Shown: positions 54,526-64,000 of the stretch, piece by piece | Position numbering within the stretch: position 1 is the stretch's first letter | Layout: every line of letters starts with the position of its first letter | NCBI GenBank assembly: GCA_033558025.1 | Contig: JAUCEF010000003.1 | Location: 1,700,001-1,764,000, forward strand | From: Phytophthora sp. 'mugwort' | Taxonomy: Eukaryota; Oomycota; Peronosporomycetes; Peronosporales; Peronosporaceae | Direction of reading: 5' to 3' | DNA length: 64,000 bases | The notes under the pieces: generated by a model | Database searches by the model: none | What the model was told of the DNA's origin: nothing | Seen by the model: the letters and a program-made list of their open reading frames with translations, nothing else | Made by a program: the position numbers and the translations under genes

Positions 54526-56021
54526 CTTGTGACGTCCTTTCGCGCTTCCAGCAACTCAAGTATAAATAATGAATCATCTTACCAAAAACTATTTAATAAT
54601 TGCATATATAAAATGCAGTTTATGATCTGACAACCAGTGTTAAGTTTGGATCGGCCTAGATGCGCCTTTTTGGCCACGAAAAATTGTAGCGGTGAACGAG
54701 AAATGTGTAGCTCTTTTCTTCATGGCTGGGTTACTTACCGATTCAACCAGCCAGGAAACTTCCTCCGGCCATTCCTTTTCGGTAATGCCACTTCTTGAAA
54801 GATCACTTCACCGTGCCCCAATTGGGTTCTCCCAGTACGATAGCTAGCTCGTCGAGGATCCTTGTATCGAGCCACTTTGGTCAGATCTTGCTTGTTCATC
54901 ACTGATGTTCTAATCTCATGGAATTTTATATGATAATCGGCACGTTATCGAATAATCTTGCCATCTTCCTGTAGCTTGGCAAGGAAGGCCTTGCCCGCTT
55001 TTTCATTTTCCAGCCGCTTCTGGAACAAAACCATTCGCTCGTCGAATTTTTTTGGGGTCCAAGACTTAATGGGTCTATTCTGCGTGATTCATGCCATAAC
55101 TTTTTAGCATAACTTTTTAGGGAGCGCGTGTTGTTTCCTTCCATGTGGATGCCAGAGGCTGAAAACGCCTCTTCCGAAACTGCTTTCACTAAGGCACTGA
55201 CAAAAAGGGTGAAATATGGCACCGAGCGCGAAGAAGCACACGTACCTGAGAGGTTGGGTTCGTGTCACGATGTGACGAAGGAAATTGTGGAGTGGAGCTT
55301 ACATGACCGCAGGCAGCATACTAATATCATGCTTGAGTACGAGCTTCAGTGAGTCGTCATACCGGAGCACCTGGTAGTTTGCGGACAGAACGTGAGGGTA
55401 GGTACGATATCAGACCATCGATTTATTCCACATCGTGGAGTCGACAGACGGCAGCGAATCAGTCATCCATTGAATTTAATCTGCCGCAGAGAATTGCGCC
55501 ACTATTACCAAGCAGCGTCAACTTCACCTTGTGTTGACCTATCGCCACGTCTCGGGGTTCCTGTCCGACGCAATCCATGCTACCCCTATTTTAAATCCGG
55601 AACGTTGGCTTAACAGCGCCGCTTCGATAACGTCCAACACCTCTCTAGTGCTGCACGTAAAAACTATTTTTGTTAATAATGCACTCGTTTCGCTTACTAC
55701 CAACCCTTTATGGCCACATTATGGCTGATGCTCGCACTACCGGTACGCACTTCTTCGCCGCCGAAAACCCACCGGCCATTTCCTGAGCGATTGGGTATCA
55801 ATCAAGCAAGCGCCTTCCATTCGCTTGCTCGGTGAGAAACCTGCTGGTTTGTCTCAAATGGCTTGAGTAAAACCGGCAGCGACAGGCGAAGTGACGACGT
55901 ACGCGGCAACCAACAACCGTTCAAGATAAGACACGGTTCAGTTCCTGTTTTGCAGCCACCAGCGCAATTCGCGTCGCCTAGCGATCGCCATCCTCCACCC
56001 CACCCATCCCACATCACCACG
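54526..56021. other. intergenic, no gene recognised
   Basis: This holds the upstream regions of SEC3 (-) and the first ankyrin gene (+). Open frames at 54926-55222 (-) and 55128-55352 (+) have no domain. The open frame preceding 56022 has no ATG and is Pro/His-rich, so it is read as 5' untranslated. Confidence 0.5.
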
Positions 56022-57530
56022 ATGTATGTGCCAAAGTCACTGAAGAACGTCTCGCTAGCGCTGTCGCCTGATGTGCAAGCCCTGCCGCACATTGTCGAGG
56101 CCGTCAGTGACCTGTTAATGCCTGTGACCATTGACAGTGCGGTCTATAATGACCTCAAGCTCGTGGTCAAAGCCCATGGGGCCTCGCGTGCTTGGACTAT
56201 CAAGGCCATGGACGGTGCTGCTGCCAAAGACCGACTCGATATCATGCAGTGGTTGCACGACACCCGTACTGAAGGCTGCTCCACGGAGGCGTTCATAGCA
56301 GCAGCGAGGAATGGTTCACTTGATATCGTCAAGTGGCTGCACGAGCTCTACCCCGAGGTGTGTGAACCTGTGGAAGCGATGACTGTAGCCTCGAAGAACG
56401 GTCACGCTAGTGTAGTACGCTTCTTGCGGACAAGTGTAGCCATGGGCGATGCCGTACCTGCACTCGAGGACGCTGCTGTGAACGGCCGTGTTGATGTGGT
56501 AGGTGCACTTCTTCCTTACTACTCTGGACTCGCACAGGGAGCATTCATGGTGGCGTCGGGGCATGGCCAGACTGAAGTTGTACGACTGCTGCTAAGCCAC
56601 GGCTTTACGAGCGTGATGTACACTAATCCGTCGCTGAGAGAAGCAGTTGAAGGTGGCCATATCGAGCTGATTGACTTGCTGCTCGAGTTCTGTGATGACG
56701 ATGCCCTGGGTGATGCCCTGGCTGCTGCTGTGGCGATCAACCGCACTGACATTTTGAAGATGATTGTCGAGAGACTTCACCCTAGGGACATTGGAGCAGC
56801 ATTGGAGCAAGCTGCTTCGAATGATCGATATGATATGGTACAATTACTGCTCGAGAACAGCCCCGAGGAAGACGAAAGCTATCTCTCACGAGGTACAACG
56901 CTGAACGCTGGAGACTTGGACTTGTCCACGCGATGGCACACACAGCGCTCCATCAATGCAGCCACAACTGCAGCAGCTGCACGTGGCTACATCGAGACAG
57001 CCAAGCTACTTTCCAGGAAATGCAGCGACTCTGCAGCTGGAATGGCACTGGCGATTGCGGTGCAGACCAGGAACCTCGAAATGGCTAAACTATTTATTAT
57101 GAAGAGCAACCCCGTTGGGAGATTCAACGCCATGGTTGCTGCAGTACTGGATGAGAATATTGACATGGTGAGGGCACTCGTGGAGCTCGGCGACTTGCGC
57201 ATGATCGAGCAGGCGCTGGTGAAGATTTCATCCGCTGGCAACCAAGAAATGGCTACGAAGCTGCTTCAACGCTGCGATCCTGCGTCGTGCAAGCGGGTAT
57301 TTGAGAACGCCGCAGCAAATGGCGCCGTCGAGCTTGTGCAGCAAATGCTGAGCCAGATGGATGAGCATGTTGCCGGTGGCGCTCTGCGGTTTGCCGCCAT
57401 GAACGGACACATTGAGGTGGTCAAGGCGCTGCTGATGAAGAGCGACGCCGCTGGAGTGACTGCCGCGTTTAATGTTGCGGCGATGCAAGGGCGTCTGGCT
57501 GTAGTGGAATTGCTGAGCGAACGGGATTGA
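56022..57530 (+). CDS. ankyrin-like repeat protein, array member 1
   Basis: A 502-residue single-exon protein starting MYVPKSLKNVSLALS. The N-terminus (about 20-55) carries a family head, ALPHIVEAVSDLLMPVTIDS, then AVYNDLKLVV. A WLHD/WLHE type of repeat follows (DIMQWLHDTRTEGCS and DIVKWLHELYPE), then a long series of degenerate ankyrin units of the form A-x-x-G-x-x-E-V/M-V-x-L-L-L. Examples are VASGHGQTEVVRLLLSHG, AVEGGHIELIDLLLEF, AASNDRYDMVQLLLEN and AAMNGHIEVVKALLMKS. The usual G-TPL turn is absent. Such proteins are expanded in oomycetes; partner proteins are unknown. No signal peptide. Its neighbours downstream are the same family on the same strand. Confidence 0.85.
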   Translation: MYVPKSLKNVSLALSPDVQALPHIVEAVSDLLMPVTIDSAVYNDLKLVVKAHGASRAWTIKAMDGAAAKDRLDIMQWLHDTRTEGCSTEAFIAAARNGSLDIVKWLHELYPEVCEPVEAMTVASKNGHASVVRFLRTSVAMGDAVPALEDAAVNGRVDVVGALLPYYSGLAQGAFMVASGHGQTEVVRLLLSHGFTSVMYTNPSLREAVEGGHIELIDLLLEFCDDDALGDALAAAVAINRTDILKMIVERLHPRDIGAALEQAASNDRYDMVQLLLENSPEEDESYLSRGTTLNAGDLDLSTRWHTQRSINAATTAAAARGYIETAKLLSRKCSDSAAGMALAIAVQTRNLEMAKLFIMKSNPVGRFNAMVAAVLDENIDMVRALVELGDLRMIEQALVKISSAGNQEMATKLLQRCDPASCKRVFENAAANGAVELVQQMLSQMDEHVAGGALRFAAMNGHIEVVKALLMKSDAAGVTAAFNVAAMQGRLAVVELLSERD

Positions 57531-57994
57531 ACCGAGGAATCGGAAAAAACTTATACCTGAAGAATAGATCGCAAAATACATGTAAAGATGATAGATGTTT
57601 GCACGCAATTGAGATAAATTCGCTTTGAGAACACTGTCCACTACAGTGCTATCTCCGTTAGGCCATTTATAAATAAATCTTTACAGAGCTCACCCGCATT
57701 TAGTACACGCACAAACGGTACGAATCCTGATAGCATTCTCTTCGAACTTATCGCGCTAGAATCTAGCGGCTAGATCATCAAAAACAATAAAAATGTTTAG
57801 TTGTAATACATTTTCTATTAATAGTGCTCAGAAACAATATGTCTAAATTTTCTACATCATTTTTACTGTTCTACGCTGTACTAGAAAAGGAACTGTATCA
57901 GTGATCCTGCAACCTAAACTCGAAAACTCTACCGTATGGTATGTTGTACGTAAGTTGTTTCAACATAAATGCGGTTGCCCATTTATGAATCGAC

Positions 57995-59788
57995 ATGGCG
58001 CCGCCGCTCTCAGTCTCTCGTGCGCTGCCTCCGTCTATCGTAGCCATCCCGCACATCCCGCATCTCGTCGCCTCCTTCCTCGTCCCCCTCACCATCGATG
58101 CAGCCGTCTACAACGACCTCCGCATTGTCCTCCGAGTCCACGGATCTTCCCGCCCCTATACCACCGCAGCCATGGACGGAGCGGCCGCCCGAGGACGCCT
58201 CGACATCCTCCAGTGGCTCTACGACTATCGAAGCGAGGGATGTTCCGGCCTCGCATTTAGTGGAGCTGCTAGCAACGGCCATCTCGACGTCCTCCAGTGG
58301 CTCATCGCCCACTATCCTGCTCTGTACGACCCGTTGCATGTGCTTATCGTAGCTGCTGGGGCTGGACAGCTCACTGTGGTGCAGTATCAACGTCCATACG
58401 TGAGCACGTATGACGTGCTGCCTGCTGTAGAAGTTGCGGCGGCTCATGGCGATGTTGAGGTGCTCGAAGCGCTTATGCCGTGGCCGTGGAACATGGAGAG
58501 ACCTTTTGATGCAGCAGTGAAAAATGGACGAGTTGAAATAGTTTGTCTCCTCCTTGGGAGAAAATTTTGTGGTAGTGTCAATATGGCCAATACTGCGTTG
58601 AAGATGGCGGCTAAGTGTGGACATCTGGAGGTGATGAAAGTACTGCTTTCAAAGAGTGATTTGGGCGGTGCTAGCCAAGCTCTGAGTGTTGCTGCAGAGT
58701 ACGGAAAGGTGGATGCGGTGATGCTGCTATTGACCAAGTACGAGTTTGACCAGATATCGACCTCGCTTGCTCTGGACATGGCGGCTAGGAATAACCATTG
58801 CGAAGTGGTTAAGCTCTTGCTGGACTGTTTCTCAGATGAAGACGAAGATATCACAAAAGTCGACTGGGCTAGTGCAAAAAATGTTGCAGTGTTACAAAGC
58901 TCTGTCATTATTGCTTTTCGCGCAGCCATACAACGAGAGAATGCTGAAATGGTGAAGTTACTTTTGGGAAATTGTCCTTCAGCAGTGATTGTGGATGGAT
59001 TGCAAGACGCAGCAACCAACGGACAATATGAAGTGGCAAAGCTGTTGCTGATGGAGTGCGAGAGAAGGCAGTTAGAGGAGTCTCGTTACGGCTCGAATAT
59101 TGGAATTGCAGCAGAGAAGGCTGCGTCTCGCGGTGACTTGAAAATGGCAAGGTTGTTAATTGGCAAATGCCCTCCATCCAGCGCAGGGGAGGCACTTCAG
59201 ATCGCTATTGAAAAGAAGCAGTTGGAAATGTTGGAATTGTTCGCACCGAAATGTGGAGTTTACTTTAGGGATGATCCTTACAAGGTCGAAGCGTTACTTC
59301 AGGCAGCAAAGGGCAACCAAATCGCTATGGTGGAGATTTTGGTAAAATACTGCGACCAACCTACTATTGAAGAAGCGTTAATGAGACTCTCACCACGAGG
59401 AAATACTGCTGTGACTAAGTTACTCCTAACAAAATCCCAACCAGATGCCGTCAACCATATTTTTTTGGACGCGGTCATGAAGGGCATCGTCGAATTGGCT
59501 GATATGCTATTGGATCAAATGGTTACAAGTAAAATTCGCTGGGCATTGATGATCGCTTCTTCAAATGGTAATGTCCAGATGGTGAAAGCGTTGCTTCGAA
59601 AGAGCGACTTGACCATCATTGGCTGTGCTCTTGAAGCAGCAGCTATGAAAGGCCAGTTAGGCGTGGCTGAGGTACTTCTTGACCAATGTGACCCAGGAAG
59701 TATTAGCGACGCAGTCGCTAGCGCGAGCGCCAATGGTCACATTGAATTCGTACAGCTATTGCGAGGTAAGAGAGCACGGATCGACTGA
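57995..59788 (+). CDS. ankyrin-like repeat protein, array member 2
   Basis: 597 residues, one exon. The head IPHIPHLVASFLVPLTIDAA then VYNDLRIVL matches member 1. It is followed by YTTAAMDGAAARGRLDILQW, WLYDYRSEGCS and a run of ankyrin-like units (AASNGHLDVLQWLIAHYP, AAKCGHLEVMKVLLSKS, AASSNGNVQMVKALLRKS, ASANGHIEFVQLLRGKR). It has about three more units than member 1. Note that the 5' third is very GC-rich while the 3' part is more AT-rich. ATG at 57995 is the first in-frame start. Unlike member 1 it ends in a basic GKRARID. Role unknown; probably a cytosolic protein-binding scaffold. Confidence 0.85.
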   Translation: MAPPLSVSRALPPSIVAIPHIPHLVASFLVPLTIDAAVYNDLRIVLRVHGSSRPYTTAAMDGAAARGRLDILQWLYDYRSEGCSGLAFSGAASNGHLDVLQWLIAHYPALYDPLHVLIVAAGAGQLTVVQYQRPYVSTYDVLPAVEVAAAHGDVEVLEALMPWPWNMERPFDAAVKNGRVEIVCLLLGRKFCGSVNMANTALKMAAKCGHLEVMKVLLSKSDLGGASQALSVAAEYGKVDAVMLLLTKYEFDQISTSLALDMAARNNHCEVVKLLLDCFSDEDEDITKVDWASAKNVAVLQSSVIIAFRAAIQRENAEMVKLLLGNCPSAVIVDGLQDAATNGQYEVAKLLLMECERRQLEESRYGSNIGIAAEKAASRGDLKMARLLIGKCPPSSAGEALQIAIEKKQLEMLELFAPKCGVYFRDDPYKVEALLQAAKGNQIAMVEILVKYCDQPTIEEALMRLSPRGNTAVTKLLLTKSQPDAVNHIFLDAVMKGIVELADMLLDQMVTSKIRWALMIASSNGNVQMVKALLRKSDLTIIGCALEAAAMKGQLGVAEVLLDQCDPGSISDAVASASANGHIEFVQLLRGKRARID

Positions 59789-61079
59789 AATTTTTTATAT
59801 AACTCTGTCTAAAGTGCACTGTTATACCGTTAGAGTAGCATGAATCCAGCAATTGGTTATCCCAAGATATTACTAATGAGGCTCTTCAGAACAAATTGGA
59901 CTGCTGCAAAGCAGCGGCAACATTGGATACAATCTATAACGTCTGAAATAATTTCCTGTCAACACGAAATGAACGGAATCGAGAGGGCTACAATGCTTTA
60001 CAAAATAGATAAAAAGAAACAATATGTATTCTAATGCAAACTGCGAACTCGAAATGTTTATCGCGTTCAAACTTTGTGCCAATGATAACGTAACGACACA
60101 CACATCAAAGGGCATCACGGTTGGGCAGCAAGAACGACGGAGTTGTGAACAAGGCACGGAAACCGATTATAAACTTGAAAAGGACTCCCGGTGTCGCTAT
60201 CTCAGAGCACATATCATCATCACCGCTGTCGACCTTTTCGGCGAAGCAAAGGATGTGGACTTAGAAACAGTGATTCGTACACAAGCAACGTCCCTATACG
60301 GCAGGCGGAGAACAATATTTCCAGCGCCGGGCTTGACATAGCTATGACAAACTTAGCGACGGAAGATGGGTTAGAGCTCGTCAGATTTGATTCTTCTTTA
60401 CCGAAAAGTGTCATCCACGCTGACAATGCCACATCATCGGCTGCTGAGAATGTGGTTCAGTCTGAAGAACTAGCCGTTCAGAATTTGCCGAGCCTGAAGT
60501 GCCATCACGAGCAGTGATGATGACGACGTGACATCTTTCAGTGAATATTTTCTACGCTGAACAGGTATGTGCGCAAAAATGGAGTTGCCATGATAATTGT
60601 ATCTTGAGTTTGACAATGCTATGCCCAGTATGTCAGGTTTTGCTATAACTATCACAGAGGATGACTGTGGTTTTCTAAAGTAGTCACGCGAGAAGATGCG
60701 CCCGCACAAGGTGAATATCAAGGATTTGTTTTTAACGATGTTGATGTTACTCACAACTTTTGTTTTCTTGGAGTAGAAATCCTCGTCAGCATTCTGGGAC
60801 TCGCCGGTCAAGTGCGAAATAGTATCATTTTGTGCGAAGCTACTTCGTAGGAAGAGAATGCAACCAGCTGCACCACGATCGAGGTTGACTTCAACAAGAA
60901 TTGAGCAATTTGATATAGGCATAACAGACATCCAAGAGAAAAAAAATCGCTGCATCAGTATCTATTGAGAAGGACGGCGGAAGGTTGCCAGCAAAGGTAC
61001 CATACGGTATCCAAGCGAGCTTGTGAATCAACAATCATCCAATCGAACTTATTTGTTGCCTGCGGTTGCTGTCAGCAGT
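59789..61079. other. unassigned region in the ankyrin array
   Basis: Frames at 60024-60341 and 60191-60517 are open in overlapping registers without a domain. A piece near 59876-59940 (NEALQNKLDCCKAAATLDTI) is faintly repeat-like. No supportable gene. Confidence 0.35.
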
Positions 61080-62480
61080 AATGAATGTGCTCGTGGAGCG
61101 ATACAATCTCGACTGGATGACAGTTCAAACAAATTCGAGCCACATAGAGATGGTAAGGTAAGCCTTCAATTAGGGTACTAGCTCAAAACTAAAAGTATCA
61201 CTCAGAAACCGTGTATTCTGCAAAGCAGATCAACGGAGGAGATTTCGTTGCAACAGCGAAATAAGAGATAAAAGGCCTCGCGAAAGTATAAAAACTACAT
61301 GTAGCTTTAATGGATACGAATTGCGGGAAGCCTCTCAGACGACCAACACGAGTGTATTATGTTCCTGTTCCTAAATTGCTACCGACAAATTTAAATTTAG
61401 GTTTATGGGCCGGACAGCGGAAATGATACATTGATGGGCTTCAGTCAGTTGCAGAGCTGCTCGTCAGCAGATGTACATGCAGTGCAGACAGTGCGGAGTG
61501 GGAACTCAAAGCCGCAATAAAAGCTATAATGTCCTGAAATAATAAAGCGAATTATATTTGCTGAGAGCGTTCATGCTCAAAAGTGCGACGCCATTGTTCT
61601 CCGCTGCCTCGTTGAAGCACATCGACATCGCGCAACTTCTGGTTGAACAATCCTATCACTATTCAGCAACTTTTACAGTGATCGGTAACGCGCGTAGCAG
61701 CATCGCGTGAAGGTCACAAATTAAGATCAATTAAACAGGAAATTCTGTTAAAAAAACCGTTTTGGTCATAAATGAGGCTTAAAAAACGCAATAGTACGAT
61801 CCCCCCCCCCCCAAGTTCGGTTCATTGAACGAAACGATATGCTAATTAAACTCCACAAATTTTGCGTAAAAAACAGGTTATTTACATTTACACCACTATG
61901 AACATTCCAGCGATGGAGATATATATTTCTTCAGCTAGTACAGTAGTAGCAATAGTAAAGGTAGAAATTCCAGTGCTTCAATTCAAGTTCGTTTTATCAC
62001 TCGCATGACGAAATTGAGCATAAAAAAAATTGCGGAAGACGGACCTGACAGGGCGGGTCTCTGAAAGTAGGAGAATTAGTTGATTGTTGACTACCGTCCT
62101 TGCTGTAAATGTGAACGTTATTCTAGCTGTTCTTATTTATTTTGTGGACGCGGTGTATATTGTAATTGTTCAGGCGGGTGCACATCCAACCTCATTGGCG
62201 CAACGAAGCCTCGACGTTGGAGAAATACACAGCTCGACAAGTCTTCTGACTGCCGAAAAAGCATAAAATCACAAATTCCAGTAACCGCTAAAGTTTTTCC
62301 GATACAAAGTCAATGCGAAGGCGATGGGAAATTGTACTTGCTATTGTAATAAAGCGTCGATTACGGCATGATCGTAACCTAGATTCGACTGAAGCAGCCG
62401 CTGCAATTGTGGAGTTTCTGCGGGGAAGGTTACACACAATTAACGAGATGGAGGCGGCCATCGAAGTCGCAGCATAAAAG
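61080..62480 (+). pseudogene. decayed ankyrin-like gene of the array
   Basis: Scattered plus-strand blocks keep the unit pattern: MNVLVERYNLDWMTVQTNSS then HIEMVR (61081-61150), YIDGLQSVAELLVSRC then EWELKAAIKAI (61428-61530), PLFSAASLKHIDIAQLLVEQ (61590-61650) and AAAIVEFLRGRLHTINEMEA (62398-62460). Stops and frame changes lie between them, and there is no head domain. Order and spacing fit one former member of the array rather than separate genes. Confidence 0.55.
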
Positions 62481-62818
62481 GTCCACCAACCCCGTCGTTA
62501 AGATCCTACGTCATATCTATTTCGTCTGCTACTATACAGTACATTAAATCAGGTAGTATTACCTGCTACGTGAAAATTAAAACACAACGTCGAAAATACA
62601 AATGGCAGTAAGACTTATGACAATGTCGGCCACGTCAACGTAGCTGTGGCGACGTGTTCTCCACGTCAGCTTCCTTTGGGACTAATCTTTGAAGCCCATC
62701 ACCAAAAATGCGTAATCATTGCCATGACACACTTCATCTTAGTCCGGAATACCAGTACAAAAGTGCTGCCTCACTTCGTATTCTGTCTCCAAGCATTCCA
62801 TTACAAAAACTTAAAGTT

Positions 62819-63325
62819 ATGGAGGCTCCTCTGTTACTACGCGTGAAGGTGTCGCTGCTTCCCAAGTTTGGACCCTTCCCACATGTCCTCCAGTTCGTCA
62901 ACGATCTACTCTTGCCGACAACGATTGATGGCGCTATCTACAATGATCTTCATTGCGTGGCCAAGGACTACGAAGCTTTTCTTCCGTGCACAGTCGGAGC
63001 TATGGACGGCGCTGCAGCTAGAGGGCGACTGGGTATTCTGCAAAAGCTGCAAGATTCTCGAACTGAAGGTTGCTCTTCTACTGCGTTCATTGGTGCAGCC
63101 GCTCACGCTCATCTGGACGTGCTTTGGTGGCTCGGCGAGTTTTACGCGGGATTGGCCCGTCCTTCAGAAATGGTCCAAGCCGCCGCTGAAAATGGCCACG
63201 TTCAGGTAGTCGAACTCCTGTGGAGACGGCTAAGCGACGAAGAACTGCGAGCCGCATTGAAAGCAGCCAGCGATGGCGATCACAATGACGTGGTAGAGCT
63301 ACTACGCTTAAAGATGGCAGTCTGA
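62819..63325 (+). CDS. short ankyrin-like protein, array member 3
   Basis: 168 residues from ATG at 62819 (MEAPLLLRVKVSLLPKFGPF). It has the full family head (FPHVLQFVNDLLLPTTIDGA, IYNDLHCVA), the MDGAAARGRLGILQKLQDSR block and the GCSSTAFIGAAAHAHLDVLW repeat. After only two more units (AAENGHVQVVELLWRR, ASDGDHNDVVELLRLK) it stops. It is about a third of its array neighbours' length, so it may be a 3'-truncated copy or a short paralog. Upstream in-frame sequence back to 62708 lacks an ATG before 62819 that would fit the family head. Confidence 0.7.
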   Translation: MEAPLLLRVKVSLLPKFGPFPHVLQFVNDLLLPTTIDGAIYNDLHCVAKDYEAFLPCTVGAMDGAAARGRLGILQKLQDSRTEGCSSTAFIGAAAHAHLDVLWWLGEFYAGLARPSEMVQAAAENGHVQVVELLWRRLSDEELRAALKAASDGDHNDVVELLRLKMAV

Positions 63326-64000
63326 AGGTGAATTCTCCGCTTGCAATGATTAGTAAAGGTCTGCTTTCAAACTAGCATCATGGGTCATTTCAATATGGTA
63401 GAATGATTACGTGTTCTTTTATTCAGCCGCCATTATCAACTCAAGTCAGGGGCAGATCGCGTTTTCTTTTAAACAAAGTTGGAGCTGAAGTTAGATACTC
63501 AGTGGGCAAATTTACCTCAGTGTGATGTTAGCGATGTAGTAAATGAAAGGGTGATCCTTTACACATAAAGTGTAGCTACAGAGATGGCACTCGCATACAC
63601 GGCAAAAAAATAAATTGAACAGCAAAAGCAAAACCAGTATTTGTACTCAAAGTTGCAAATATTTTATTTTATCGCTACGTTAACTTTCAGATCTAGTGAT
63701 GGGAATTTCTATCAGGACGCGGGCTTCAAGTAAAAATTCTTAAGTGTCAAGGGGCTGATGTCTGATAACTGTTGCGATGGGAACTCGTATTCAACAGATT
63801 AGTGTCTCTTACACCCACTTCAGAATATGAAGCTGCATCTGATGGAGATCGTCGACACGAGACTAAGTAAAACGTCGAGATTACACGCGTGGCCTTGCTT
63901 AGGACGAAGTTTACAGTGCACGAAACACCTTTAGGCTGGCCCAGCATGCTTCTACTTCGGCGGAACGGGATCAGTGGATCAGTCAGGGTAGTGCTGGTCG
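63326..64000. other. no gene recognised
   Basis: AT-rich sequence to the window end. A minus-strand open frame at 63747-63947 has no domain. Confidence 0.45.

Noticed and set aside
55863..56021. N-terminal extension of ankyrin member 1
   Set aside because: No ATG in the extension, low-complexity Pro/His text, and the family head begins after the ATG at 56022.
61800..61812. Poly-C tract as a functional element
   Set aside because: A simple homopolymer in a decayed region; no surrounding structure.
1..64000. CRISPR array, bacterial operon or phage
   Set aside because: No regularly spaced repeats or prokaryotic gene layout; introns and gene families show a eukaryotic nuclear genome.

Overview
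This is eukaryotic nuclear DNA from an oomycete, most likely Phytophthora or a close relative in the Peronosporales. The evidence is the mix of compact genes with short introns (45 to about 130 nt, GTRNGT...YAG), an oomycete-type cyclic-nucleotide-binding ion channel, ankyrin-like proteins of an oomycete family, and many degraded transposons of kinds common in these genomes (PIF/Harbinger, pogo/Tigger, hAT, Crypton, Copia, FAR1/MULE). No bacterial-style operons, rRNA genes or CRISPR arrays are visible.

Layout. 1-8.1 kb is a transposon graveyard: a pogo-like fragment, a broken SET-domain gene, a broken Myb-like/coiled-coil gene, a Harbinger transposase with an intron, and a relic that looks like double-stranded-RNA-binding domains. 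8.4-17.2 kb is a gene island: a small two-TM protein (three exons), an acidic/lysine-rich protein, a C-terminally membrane-anchored protein (two exons), catalase, a single-pass membrane protein and a NOXRED1/P5CR-like oxidoreductase (two exons). 17.4-42.3 kb is a second repeat-rich stretch. It holds a pogo/Tigger element with both terminal inverted repeats, a FAR1/MULE fragment next to a Harbinger copy, two Crypton (tyrosine recombinase) relics, hAT and Copia relics, tRNA-derived elements, one tRNA-like gene, palindromes and a GATC-rich tandem repeat. 42.3-54.5 kb is a second gene island: a decayed partial duplicate of an ion-channel gene, the intact channel gene, an unknown gene with an in-frame intron, GPAA1 (seven exons) and the exocyst subunit SEC3/EXOC1 (eight exons). 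56-63.3 kb is a same-strand array of ankyrin-like genes: two full, one short and one decayed.

The genes do not form one pathway. GPAA1 (GPI-anchor attachment in the ER) and SEC3 (exocyst tethering) are both secretory-pathway genes and lie tail to tail 94 bp apart, but I see no proof that they are co-regulated. The clearest unusual items are the decayed tandem duplicate of the channel gene, the tRNA-like gene with a UUA anticodon, two adjacent near-perfect hairpins inside an hAT relic, the intron with no stop codon, and the two Crypton relics. I did not find a convincing wholly new system. All exon models were read by eye from splice consensus and frame continuity.
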